Assembly: GCA_900318815.1 (NCBI GenBank)
Contig: ONMA01000010.1
Coordinates: 1-64,000 of the forward strand
Direction: 5' to 3'
Source: an uncultured Prevotellaceae bacterium
Lineage (GTDB): Bacteria; Bacteroidota; Bacteroidia; Bacteroidales; Bacteroidaceae
Length of the DNA stretch: 64,000 bases
Positions 53,648 to 61,516 of the stretch are shown here, piece after piece; within the stretch, counting starts at the first letter, position 1, and every line of letters starts with the position of its first letter. Both the position numbers and the translations under genes were made by a program. The notes below the pieces were generated by a model. That model was not told the origin of the DNA, did not search any database, and saw nothing but the letters and a program-made list of their open reading frames with translations.

Positions 53648-54754
53648 ATGTCCAAAGATAATAAAAGAATAGCCTTCTTCTTAGGCCATCCCGCACATTT
53701 CCATTTATTCAAGAATGTGGCAAACAACCTCTTGAAAAATGGCTATGAGGTTAGATTTTTTGTAAAAAGGAAAGACATTGTTGAACAGCTTGTAAAAGAG
53801 ACAGGATACGATTATGACGTTGTGCGTGGCTCTGAAAGAAATTCTTCTTCAAAAATGTCGCTTATATGGTCGCTATTAACTATGGACTTACGGGTTGCAT
53901 GGTATCTCTTAAAATGGCGTCCTCGGATTTTGCTTGGCACATATACGCCCATTATCTCAAGATTTGCTGGTATTCCTGTTATATCTTGTAATGAGGATGA
54001 TGCTGACGTAGTTCCAAGATTTGCTAAGTTGAGCTATCCGTATGCCAAAGACATCCTTGTGCCCTCCGTCTGTGACTGTGGGAAATGGAATGAGAAGGCC
54101 ATCAAATACAATAGCTATCATGAATTAGCATATCTGCATCCGAGAAACTTTACACCAGACAAAACAGTTGTGGAAAAATATTTCGAAGCCGACCAACCAT
54201 ATTGCATTATCAGATTTGCCAAACTGAATGCACATCATGATAGCGGAATTAAAGGTATAACAGTTGGAATAGCGCAAAGAATTATCGATATTTTAAAGCC
54301 ACACATGCGCATCTTCATCACGTCGGAGAGACCTTTAGAACCTCAGTTAGAGCCTTACAGAATCAAGATTGACCCTGTGGATATGCATCATGTTATGGCT
54401 TTTGCAAGTTTGTATATCGGTGATAGCCAGACTATGGCCGCTGAAGCTGGTGTTCTTGGAGTTCCTTTTGTTCGTTTCAATGATTTTGTTGGAAGAATTG
54501 GTTATTTAAGAGATCTGGAGGACAAGTATCACTTAGGATATGGAATTAAGACCCATGAAACAGACCGTCTTTACACGACTATAGAAGAACTGATTTCAAT
54601 GCCAGACAGAAAGAGTGTTTATTTGGAGCGGAAGCAGCGTATGCTCTCAGAGAAAATAGACCTTTCAGCCTTTTTGTACTGGTTTGTGGAACACTATCCA
54701 GAAAGCCGACAGATTATGAGGAATGATTCCAATTATCAATATTCGATTAAATAA
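53648..54754 (+). CDS. DUF354 family protein
   Basis: 368-aa protein of the DUF354 family, GT-B-like in fold (FLGHPAHFHLFKNVANNLLKNGYEVRFFVKRKD at the N-terminus, YIGDSQTMAAEAGVLGVPFVRFNDF in the C-terminal half). Found in many polysaccharide loci; probably a glycosyltransferase or sugar-nucleotide enzyme, not proven. 8 nt after wecB. Confidence 0.85.
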   Translation: MSKDNKRIAFFLGHPAHFHLFKNVANNLLKNGYEVRFFVKRKDIVEQLVKETGYDYDVVRGSERNSSSKMSLIWSLLTMDLRVAWYLLKWRPRILLGTYTPIISRFAGIPVISCNEDDADVVPRFAKLSYPYAKDILVPSVCDCGKWNEKAIKYNSYHELAYLHPRNFTPDKTVVEKYFEADQPYCIIRFAKLNAHHDSGIKGITVGIAQRIIDILKPHMRIFITSERPLEPQLEPYRIKIDPVDMHHVMAFASLYIGDSQTMAAEAGVLGVPFVRFNDFVGRIGYLRDLEDKYHLGYGIKTHETDRLYTTIEELISMPDRKSVYLERKQRMLSEKIDLSAFLYWFVEHYPESRQIMRNDSNYQYSIK

Positions 54755-54757
54755 GAA

Positions 54758-55324
54758 ATGAGTCAATTTGAAATACCAGCTCCCTTTCCTATCCCGTTTT
54801 TTGACCATGGAAGCAATATTGGGGAAACAATTAAAAACTCCAGTCAGCGCAGGAAAATGAATCCGTTATATTTCGTCTACAGAAAGATTCGGAATATCAT
54901 TTTGTATTGGCTTGCTTTCTTTTGCCCGTTAAACTCATGGAGAGTCAAGATGAATAGGTGGAGGGGGGTTCATATCGGAAAAAACGTATATATTGGTCTT
55001 CAGTGTAGCATTGATAATGCCTATCCTGAATATGTGTTTCTTGAAGATAATTGTGCATTGGCTGCCGAAGTCACTATAGTTGCTCACTCCAACCCATTTA
55101 AGCATTTTGAAGGAGTAATTGAACCAAAAGTGGCTCCTGTTGTCGTTCGCAAAGGAGCATGGGTGAGTATTAGGGCAACGTTGCTCGGGGGAGCAGACAT
55201 TGGGGAGTATGCCATTGTTTCGGCGGCATCGGTGGTAAGCAGTAAAGTGCATGATTACACAATGGTCGTTGGCAATCCTGCGAAAAAGGTATTTGAGTTT
55301 GATTATATTTTAAAGAACAAATAA
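54758..55324 (+). CDS. Hexapeptide acyltransferase
   Basis: 188-aa left-handed beta-helix acyltransferase with a basic/hydrophobic N-terminal anchor (RKIRNIILYWLAFFCPLNSWRVKMNRWRGVHIGKNVYIGLQC). The helix holds the acceptor His pattern (VAHSNPFKHF) and GAWVSIRATLLGGADIGEYAIV. Because an ACP, a ketoreductase and KAS III follow directly, it may transfer an ACP-bound acyl chain rather than acetyl to the sugar. Confidence 0.8.
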   Translation: MSQFEIPAPFPIPFFDHGSNIGETIKNSSQRRKMNPLYFVYRKIRNIILYWLAFFCPLNSWRVKMNRWRGVHIGKNVYIGLQCSIDNAYPEYVFLEDNCALAAEVTIVAHSNPFKHFEGVIEPKVAPVVVRKGAWVSIRATLLGGADIGEYAIVSAASVVSSKVHDYTMVVGNPAKKVFEFDYILKNK

Positions 55325-55336
55325 TAATAGTATTTT

Positions 55337-55567
55337 ATGGAACTGAATGATTTTATCAAAGAGTTTGCACTCCAGTTTGATGAGACTGATGAGAGCGAGA
55401 TAAAGGCAGAAACGGTTTTCCGTGATCTGGAAGAGTGGTCATCGCTAATTGGAATGGGAGTAATGACTTTCATAAGAAAAAAATGTGGTGTGCAATTAAG
55501 CCTGAACGACTTCAAATCTGCTACAACCGTGGCAGAACTGTTTGATTTGGTTAAGTCGAAATTATAA
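55337..55567 (+). CDS. Acyl carrier protein
   Basis: 76-aa acyl carrier protein. The phosphopantetheine site is EWSSLIGM, with Ser36 as the likely modified residue (WSSL in place of the housekeeping DSL). Four-helix length and acidic N-terminal half fit. A specialised ACP of the capsule locus, separate from the fatty-acid AcpP. Confidence 0.85.
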   Translation: MELNDFIKEFALQFDETDESEIKAETVFRDLEEWSSLIGMGVMTFIRKKCGVQLSLNDFKSATTVAELFDLVKSKL

Positions 55568-55572
55568 ATCTT

Positions 55573-56310
55573 ATGTATAATCCTTTTACCTTAGAAGGGA
55601 AAAACATACTGGTAACGGGTGCTTCAGCAGGCATTGGCCGAGGTATAGCCATATCCTGCTCCAGGATGGGGGCTTGTGTCTATGCAATAGGCAGAAATGC
55701 TGACAGGCTGAACGAAACCATCTGCCAGATGGAGGGTACGGGGCATAAAGCGGTGATTTGTGACTTGACATCTCGTCAGGATGTTGCTGCGTTTGTATCG
55801 GAGCTACCTAAACTGGATGGTGTGGTACATTGCGCTGGTATCGGCCAGCGCATTCCCTGCAAACAACTGACTGAGACTGACGTGGACAATTTAATGGATA
55901 TTAATTTTAAGGCTCCCGTTTTGTTACAGACAGAGCTGCTTACCCAGAAGAGACTAAATAAAGGGGCATCTGTCATATTTATCGCCTCCATTGCATCATG
56001 GTCTCCCAGTACGGGAAATGCCGTCTATAGCGCATCGAAAGGAGCACTTATCTCATACGCTAAATGCCTTGGCTTAGAACTGGCTCCAAGACAGATTCGT
56101 GTGAATTGTATCAGTCCTGCTATGGTGTGGACTGAACTTGCTACTAATGATGGAATGAGCATAGAGGAATTGAAAGTCGATGAGGAACGTTATCCGTTAA
56201 AACGCTATGGTCAGCCAGAGGATATTGCGCATTTAGCCATTTATATGCTGTCTGATGCATCAGCGTGGATGACCAATTCGAATGTAGAAATAACAGGAGG
56301 TGGGTGTTAA
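55573..56310 (+). CDS. FabG-like 3-oxoacyl-ACP reductase (SDR)
   Basis: 245-aa short-chain dehydrogenase. NADP loop TGASAGIGRGIA, catalytic Ser (FIASIASW), YSASK (Tyr-x3-Lys) and the C-terminal VEITGGGC. Likely reduces the 3-oxoacyl-ACP made by the neighbouring KAS III to 3-hydroxyacyl-ACP. Ends 3 nt before the KAS III start. Confidence 0.88.
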   Translation: MYNPFTLEGKNILVTGASAGIGRGIAISCSRMGACVYAIGRNADRLNETICQMEGTGHKAVICDLTSRQDVAAFVSELPKLDGVVHCAGIGQRIPCKQLTETDVDNLMDINFKAPVLLQTELLTQKRLNKGASVIFIASIASWSPSTGNAVYSASKGALISYAKCLGLELAPRQIRVNCISPAMVWTELATNDGMSIEELKVDEERYPLKRYGQPEDIAHLAIYMLSDASAWMTNSNVEITGGGC

Positions 56311-56312
56311 GA

Positions 56313-57308
56313 ATGGCATACATTAAGGCAATATCGTATTATCTTCCTAAGAACGTCGTCACCAACGAACAGTTGGTGGAAGAATTCCCAGAGTGGAGTG
56401 TAGAGAAGATTGCTAAGAAGATTGGCATCAACCAGAGGCATGTGGCCGCAGAAGGAGAGACAGCTGGCGATATGGCATGCAGAGCTGCTGAAAGGCTTTT
56501 CGAAGAGCATGACATAGACAAAGCAGACATTGACTTCGTGCTACTTTGCACACAAAGCCCTGACTATTTCCTGCCGAGTACATCGTGCATCATTCAGCAC
56601 CAGCTTGGACTTTCTACTAAATGCGGTGCCTTTGACTTTAATCTTGGATGTTCGGGCTACGAATATGGGCTGGCTGTGGCAAAAGGATTAATAGAAAGTG
56701 GTATATCAAAGAATATCCTTTTAATGACGGCTGAGACGTACAATAAGCATATCCACCTGAAGGATAAAGGGAATAGAACGATATTCGGAGACGGTGCTTC
56801 TGCGTCCTTGATAACCACAGAAGGATTTGCAGAAATAGGCGATTTCGTTCTTGGTACAGATGGCAGCGGCTATGATAAGCTGATTCACAAATCAGGAGCC
56901 ATGCGACAGTATCAGCCTTTGAATGACTTGGTTTATGATGAAGATGGAAATCCTGTTTCCAGTGATTTCTTGTATATGGATGGACGGGCTATCTTTGATT
57001 TCACATCGGATGTGGTTCCATCAATGATAGAAGAACTACTGGCTAAAAGTAGGATGTCGATGGACGATGTTGCCCTCTTTGTCTTCCACCAGGCTAACAA
57101 ATACATGATTAACTATCTGCGGAAGTTGATGGAAATAGATAAAGACAAATTCTACGTCTTTATGGAGAATGTGGGCAATACCGTATCTTCCACCATTCCC
57201 ATTGCGCTTTGTGAGGCACAGAAAGAAGATAGACTGCATGGCAACGTCCTTCTTGCGGGATTTGGCGTTGGCCTGTCATACGCAGCAACAATGCTAAAAT
57301 GTAAATGA
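56313..57308 (+). CDS. KAS III-like 3-oxoacyl-ACP synthase of the capsule locus
   Basis: 331-aa thiolase-fold enzyme. The triad is Cys in LGCSGYEYG, His in FHQANKYM and Asn in ENVGNTVSS, with GDGASASLI as structural motif. Clearly diverged from the housekeeping FabH at 1859 (LGCSGYE against AACCGFL). Start at 56313 (MAYIKAISYYLP) gives the family N-terminus; an in-frame ATG at 56265 would overlap the SDR. Probably makes a short 3-oxoacyl-ACP for polymer decoration. Confidence 0.88.
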   Translation: MAYIKAISYYLPKNVVTNEQLVEEFPEWSVEKIAKKIGINQRHVAAEGETAGDMACRAAERLFEEHDIDKADIDFVLLCTQSPDYFLPSTSCIIQHQLGLSTKCGAFDFNLGCSGYEYGLAVAKGLIESGISKNILLMTAETYNKHIHLKDKGNRTIFGDGASASLITTEGFAEIGDFVLGTDGSGYDKLIHKSGAMRQYQPLNDLVYDEDGNPVSSDFLYMDGRAIFDFTSDVVPSMIEELLAKSRMSMDDVALFVFHQANKYMINYLRKLMEIDKDKFYVFMENVGNTVSSTIPIALCEAQKEDRLHGNVLLAGFGVGLSYAATMLKCK

Positions 57309-58231
57309 CTACAAAGATGACACATGGTATCGCATGCATGACCAATGATGTGGAAACCACATCAATTGTGAATGGCGGTCTTCGGGATGATACAGGCGTG
57401 AAAGTATGGAAGGAAGGTCTGCCAATGCTCCTTGACTTGTATGAAAAGTATGGAGTGAAAGCTACTTTCTTTTATATAGCTAACTTCGCTAAACAGCATC
57501 CGGAAATCATAAAGATTGTGCAGAAACGAGGACATGAGATAGCTTGTCACGGGCTGACACATCGGCACGACAAGGCTTTTGATGTCATGCCCTTTGAAGA
57601 ACAATTGGAACATCTGTCAACAGCTAAGAAGATTCTGGAGGACATTGCAGGTGAGGAAGTGGTATCTTTCCGAGCTCCTGCTCTCCGTGTCAATTTCGAT
57701 ACTCCGAAGGCTTTGATTGAGGCAGGTTTCAAGTATGACAGCTCGGTAGCTCCTCAGCGTATGGACATGTTCATGTCTCTTGGCTCTAAAAACAAAATGC
57801 AATGGTTAAAAGCTCCAAGAACGCCCTATAGGGCCAGTTCCGAGAACTTGACAAGAAGAGGCGATTCATCTATTATAGAGATACCTGTTTCCTCATTTAT
57901 TGTTCCTTATATCGGAACATTTATGAGAATATCGCCATTGATGAACTCCATGATTAGGCGATTGCTCTATCTTGAGACTCGCAACTCGGATAAAGCCATT
58001 AATTTCCTAATCCATCCTAACGAGGTAATAACAGAGGAAGATTTGCATGTTAAAACACAGCGGCGGGCATCAAGTTATGTTGGTTATTTGTTGTCAGACT
58101 TACTCAGAAGGAGATTAAAACAGAAGAATTTGGGAGTTGATGCATTATACCTTTTTGAGGAAGAGATTAGATTTTGGTCAACTAAAGAATATCTCTTCAA
58201 ATGTGTAAAAGATATTCATCCTGAAACGTAA
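57305..58231 (+). CDS. NodB-type polysaccharide deacetylase
   Basis: 308-aa family 4 carbohydrate esterase. Metal site: Asp in ACMTNDVETT and the two His of CHGLTHRH; RAPALRVN carries the conserved Arg. Removes acetyl groups from N-acetyl sugars, perhaps freeing an amino group for the acyl chain made by the upstream cassette. ATGA overlap with KAS III. Confidence 0.88.
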   Translation: MTTKMTHGIACMTNDVETTSIVNGGLRDDTGVKVWKEGLPMLLDLYEKYGVKATFFYIANFAKQHPEIIKIVQKRGHEIACHGLTHRHDKAFDVMPFEEQLEHLSTAKKILEDIAGEEVVSFRAPALRVNFDTPKALIEAGFKYDSSVAPQRMDMFMSLGSKNKMQWLKAPRTPYRASSENLTRRGDSSIIEIPVSSFIVPYIGTFMRISPLMNSMIRRLLYLETRNSDKAINFLIHPNEVITEEDLHVKTQRRASSYVGYLLSDLLRRRLKQKNLGVDALYLFEEEIRFWSTKEYLFKCVKDIHPET

Positions 58232-58316
58232 AAATATAATAATGCCAAGTGGCATTAGCAGTTTGCTATGAAGGGGAATAGTGTTGTACTATTGAATGCA
58301 TAAATAATTGTGAATA

Positions 58317-59861
58317 ATGGCTTTCGTTTATACTCCAGATAATGCTCGATTAATGAAGAATACCATCCTGCTCTATTTTAGGATGGGGCTTATGATGTGC
58401 ATTAATTTGTATACGTCAAGAATAGTGTTACATACTCTTGGTATTGAAGATTTCGGCATATATAATGTGGTAGGAGGCTTAGCAGTTATTTTCACTTTTA
58501 TGAATGATAGTATGACTGCCTCTACTCAGCGCTTCTTGTCATTTGAGATGGGGGCAGGAAACAAAGAACGACTTCATGAAATCTTTATGACAAGCGTGCA
58601 TATTCATCTTATTATATCTCTTGTTGTTATTCTCATTGGCGAAACTGTTGGGTTGTGGTTTGTTGTTAATAAAATGGTTATTCCTGCAGAACGCATAACT
58701 GCGGCTCTTTGGTGTTATCAGTTCAGCATTTTTATAGCTGTTCTTGATGTGTTAAGCTATCCTTATATTTCAGCCATAATTGCTCACGAAAGAATGTCTT
58801 CATTTGCATATATCGCAATATTGGATGCAACATTGAAATTACTACTTGTCTATCTCTTGTTAGTGTTTGATTATGATAGGCTTATTCTCTATGCGGGGTT
58901 GTATGCTTTTGAGAAGTTTTTAATAAGGATGGTTTATAATATTTATTGTGTCAGGCATTTTGAAGAGTGTAAATATCAGTGGATTTTTAAAAGACAACTT
59001 TTTAAGGAGATGGCTGTTTTTGCTGGTTGGAAAATGTGGGGTAATCTTGCGCTTGTTTTTTATACGCAAGGGTTAAATATCCTCCTAAACGTTTTCTTTG
59101 GTCCTGTTGTCAATGCTGCACGCGGTTCTGCTACTCAGGCTCAGGCAACAGTTGGGAATATTGCTAATAATTTCCAAATGGCCATGAATCCACAAATAAC
59201 AAAAACATATGCAACAGGACAGAATGATAAGACACGACTTCTCATTTTCAAAAGTAGTAGACTCACTTTTTGTTTGTTGTTAACTATCTGTTTACCATTA
59301 ATCGCTGAGACCCCAACTGTTCTTGGTCTATGGCTTAAAGAAGTACCTGAAGGTAGTGTCGTTTTTTTGCGATTTCTTTTGATAATTCTGATGGTTCAAC
59401 AGTTCTATAGTCCGCTAAACACGGCAGTTGCGGCAACAGGAAGGATAAAAAAATATGAGATGGTGGTAAGTGGTATGATGCTAACTGTTTTGCCGATAGC
59501 TTATGTTGTGTTAAAAATGGGTGGCTCCCCTTGGTCTGTTTTTGTAGTTTATCTAATTCTTTCTGTTTTAGCGTATTTCGTCAATCTATATATTGTTCTG
59601 CCAATGATGAAGGTTAAGTTTGTTACCTATGCTAAATGTGTATTGAAGCCCTGTTTGGTGGTTCTTTTACTTTCTTTGATAGTCCCTTCGGGATTGAAAT
59701 TATTCTTAGAAACGAGCATGTTTCTTTCATTATTAACTATTTTCCTAACCATTATCTGCACGATTACGTTTAGTTTCTTTTTCGGTCTTGATGAAGATGA
59801 ACGCAGTCTAATTGTTAGTAAAATAAATTTGGTTATACCCAAGCTTCATAAATCAATGTAG
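58317..59861 (+). CDS. Wzx-like flippase
   Basis: 514-aa polytopic protein of the MATE/PST group with about 14 helices. The start (NARLMKNTILLYFRMGLMMCINLYTSRIVLHTLGIEDFGIYNVVGG) is characteristic of Bacteroidetes lipopolysaccharide flippases. Moves the undecaprenyl-linked repeat unit across the inner membrane. Preceded by an 85-nt gap holding a small hairpin (GCCAAGTGGC). Confidence 0.9.
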   Translation: MAFVYTPDNARLMKNTILLYFRMGLMMCINLYTSRIVLHTLGIEDFGIYNVVGGLAVIFTFMNDSMTASTQRFLSFEMGAGNKERLHEIFMTSVHIHLIISLVVILIGETVGLWFVVNKMVIPAERITAALWCYQFSIFIAVLDVLSYPYISAIIAHERMSSFAYIAILDATLKLLLVYLLLVFDYDRLILYAGLYAFEKFLIRMVYNIYCVRHFEECKYQWIFKRQLFKEMAVFAGWKMWGNLALVFYTQGLNILLNVFFGPVVNAARGSATQAQATVGNIANNFQMAMNPQITKTYATGQNDKTRLLIFKSSRLTFCLLLTICLPLIAETPTVLGLWLKEVPEGSVVFLRFLLIILMVQQFYSPLNTAVAATGRIKKYEMVVSGMMLTVLPIAYVVLKMGGSPWSVFVVYLILSVLAYFVNLYIVLPMMKVKFVTYAKCVLKPCLVVLLLSLIVPSGLKLFLETSMFLSLLTIFLTIICTITFSFFFGLDEDERSLIVSKINLVIPKLHKSM

Positions 59862-59894
59862 GGTTACAATTATTGAGATAGTGAGACTCTTTTT

Positions 59895-60449
59895 ATGAAC
59901 TGTAATTTTGATACTGTTGTTAAGTTCATGATTGAATATGATGTACAAGTTCCAATTCCCTTTTTATTTGGAATAATTATTCTTATGAGTGGAATAATTA
60001 TATTCTTATATTATACTAAAGATAGTTACTCTTCTTTCATAAAAAGTGCTTCTTTTTGTTTACTTATGGGATATGCAATAGTTATAATATCTGCGACGAT
60101 ATTGTTTCGAAGTCCAAAGCCTGAAATGACATATTATATATGTCCGTTTTGGACATACGGCGTTCTATATAACAGAATGTTGGCAGAGAATATCCTCAAT
60201 ATATTTATGTTTATTCCTATAGGTTTTTTTACAGGTGTCGGGCTTGGAGTGAAGAAAACTATTACGATATTATGTATTGGCTTTATGTTATCTGTAGCTA
60301 TAGAAGTGATACAGTTAGTTACAAGGCGAGGAATATTTAATATTGATGATGTGATTCATAACACAATAGGGTGTCTCATTGGCTATGGCCTCTTCCGGCT
60401 TTTCTATATGATGAAACCTTGGTTACAGTGGAAACTAAAAACAACATAA
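59895..60449 (+). CDS. VanZ-like membrane protein
   Basis: 184-aa protein with about five hydrophobic helices and the VanZ pattern (NILNIFMFIPIGFFTGVG ... EVIQLVTRRGIFNIDDVIHNTIGCLIGYGLF). VanZ-like proteins are frequent at the end of polysaccharide loci; role unknown. 33 nt after wzx and probably last in the AT-rich block. Confidence 0.88.
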   Translation: MNCNFDTVVKFMIEYDVQVPIPFLFGIIILMSGIIIFLYYTKDSYSSFIKSASFCLLMGYAIVIISATILFRSPKPEMTYYICPFWTYGVLYNRMLAENILNIFMFIPIGFFTGVGLGVKKTITILCIGFMLSVAIEVIQLVTRRGIFNIDDVIHNTIGCLIGYGLFRLFYMMKPWLQWKLKTT

Positions 60450-60497
60450 ATAACTTATACAACGATATATAAATGATTTCAATTGATAGTGTTAAGT

Positions 60498-60701
60498 ATG
60501 GGTACGATTTTAGGAAGAACTAAAACAAAGATAAAGACCAGTGAGGGAACTGTACTTTATCGTAGAGTGACTACGGTGCGTATGCCCAATGGTAAATGCC
60601 GTTATCCTGTAGACTATTATGATGCTACACCAGGCACAGTTGAGGTTTCTGACAAAGAACTGGAAAACCTCCGAAATCCTGTGTACAAATTTATCATGTA
60701 A
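60498..60701 (+). CDS. Small basic protein of unknown function
   Basis: 67 aa, not recognised. It begins MGTILGRTKTKIKTSEGTVL and ends KELENLRNPVYKFIM. The ATG at 60498 is the first; an upstream TTG at 60483 could extend it. It lies between the capsule genes and the VirE module. Confidence 0.55.
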   Translation: MGTILGRTKTKIKTSEGTVLYRRVTTVRMPNGKCRYPVDYYDATPGTVEVSDKELENLRNPVYKFIM

Positions 60702-60709
60702 GAGGTTTT

Positions 60710-60814
60710 ATGGAAATGACAGATGGCTATCCTTTCGTTTTTGTGATGAATGACAAAAGTGTTAAGGATGATGTATTGGAATATGCATTGTGGACAGTGG
60801 AGAAACTCAAGTAA
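60710..60814 (+). CDS. Tiny 34-aa ORF
   Basis: Starts MEMTDGYPFVFVMNDK and ends ALWTVEKLK, 8 nt after the previous stop. No RBS. Reported because of its tight spacing to the small gene and its balanced protein-like composition; it may be chance. Confidence 0.25.
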   Translation: MEMTDGYPFVFVMNDKSVKDDVLEYALWTVEKLK

Positions 60815-60876
60815 TCATTCAATTTGAAGTTCGAAGGCAATGAGAAAGAATTTTTTGAAAAAAAAATGTTAGAAAT

Positions 60877-60974
60877 TACCTACACTTCATACACCAGGGC
60901 ATAAGGCGTTGATACTGAGGAAGAAAAGTGGTGTAGGTAATGGTGTAAAGGGTGTAGGTAACAGTTAAAAAGGG
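60877..60974. repeat. GTGTAGGTAA inverted repeats before the DUF6078 gene
   Basis: TTACCTACAC at 60877-60886 is the exact complement of GTGTAGGTAA at 60931-60940 and again at 60952-60961; TTCATACACC and GGTGTATC are nearby. Similar words flank the module on its other side (63604-63689). Confidence 0.6.
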
Positions 60975-60992
60975 TGTATCTAAACATAAAAT

Positions 60993-61433
60993 ATGATTAA
61001 TTTCAAGCAAATTCCAGAGTGGTGGGCCTTCTGTGGCAATAGCCAATGCAAGCATGCAGAAGAGTGCCTGCGACAACGAGCCTTTAAGGAGGTGCCACAG
61101 ACGGTGACGCGCTGGGCGTGTGTGCTGCCGACGGCTATCAAGGATGGTGAATGCGGCTATTTCCAGAAGGCAGAAAAAGTACGTATGGCCCGTGGCTTTA
61201 AAAATCTCTTCAAGAATATAAAAAGCAGGGATGCCCAACATGCGATACGCATGGAGCTGACGGCGTATTTCGGGAGCAAAGGGACTTACTATCGGTACAG
61301 GGACGGCGAGCGGTGGATGAATCCTGAGCTACAGCAAATGATAGCCGACTTGATGTTAAGTCATGGTGTGAAGGAGGTGCCTGTTTTCGACGAATACGAT
61401 GAAGCCTACGATTTCACAAAGGCATCTACGTAA
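60993..61433 (+). CDS. DUF6078-like protein
   Basis: 146-aa protein with a Cys pattern near the N-terminus (FCGNSQCKHAEECLRQR) and IKDGECGYFQK, as in the DUF6078 family found beside VirE-type genes in Bacteroidetes. Function unknown. The next gene follows after a set of three short palindromes. Confidence 0.75.
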   Translation: MINFKQIPEWWAFCGNSQCKHAEECLRQRAFKEVPQTVTRWACVLPTAIKDGECGYFQKAEKVRMARGFKNLFKNIKSRDAQHAIRMELTAYFGSKGTYYRYRDGERWMNPELQQMIADLMLSHGVKEVPVFDEYDEAYDFTKAST

Positions 61434-61434
61434 T

Positions 61435-61495
61435 GTCCCACCCCCTGGGACAAACCGTCCCACCCGTTGGGACAGACAGTCCCACCCGTTGGGAC
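61435..61495. repeat. Three tandem 17-nt palindromes
   Basis: Copies at 61435-61451, 61457-61473 and 61479-61495, each GTCCCACCCnnTGGGAC, spaced exactly 22 nt. They fill the gap between the DUF6078 stop (61433) and the VirE start (61517). Possible binding sites for a dimeric protein or consecutive RNA hairpins. Confidence 0.85.
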
Positions 61496-61516
61496 AATAG
61501 CAAAGTAAGAATGTAA

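Noticed and set aside
60498..60814. Toxin-antitoxin pair
   Set aside because: Two small adjacent ORFs, but neither shows a toxin or antitoxin motif and the second is only 34 aa.
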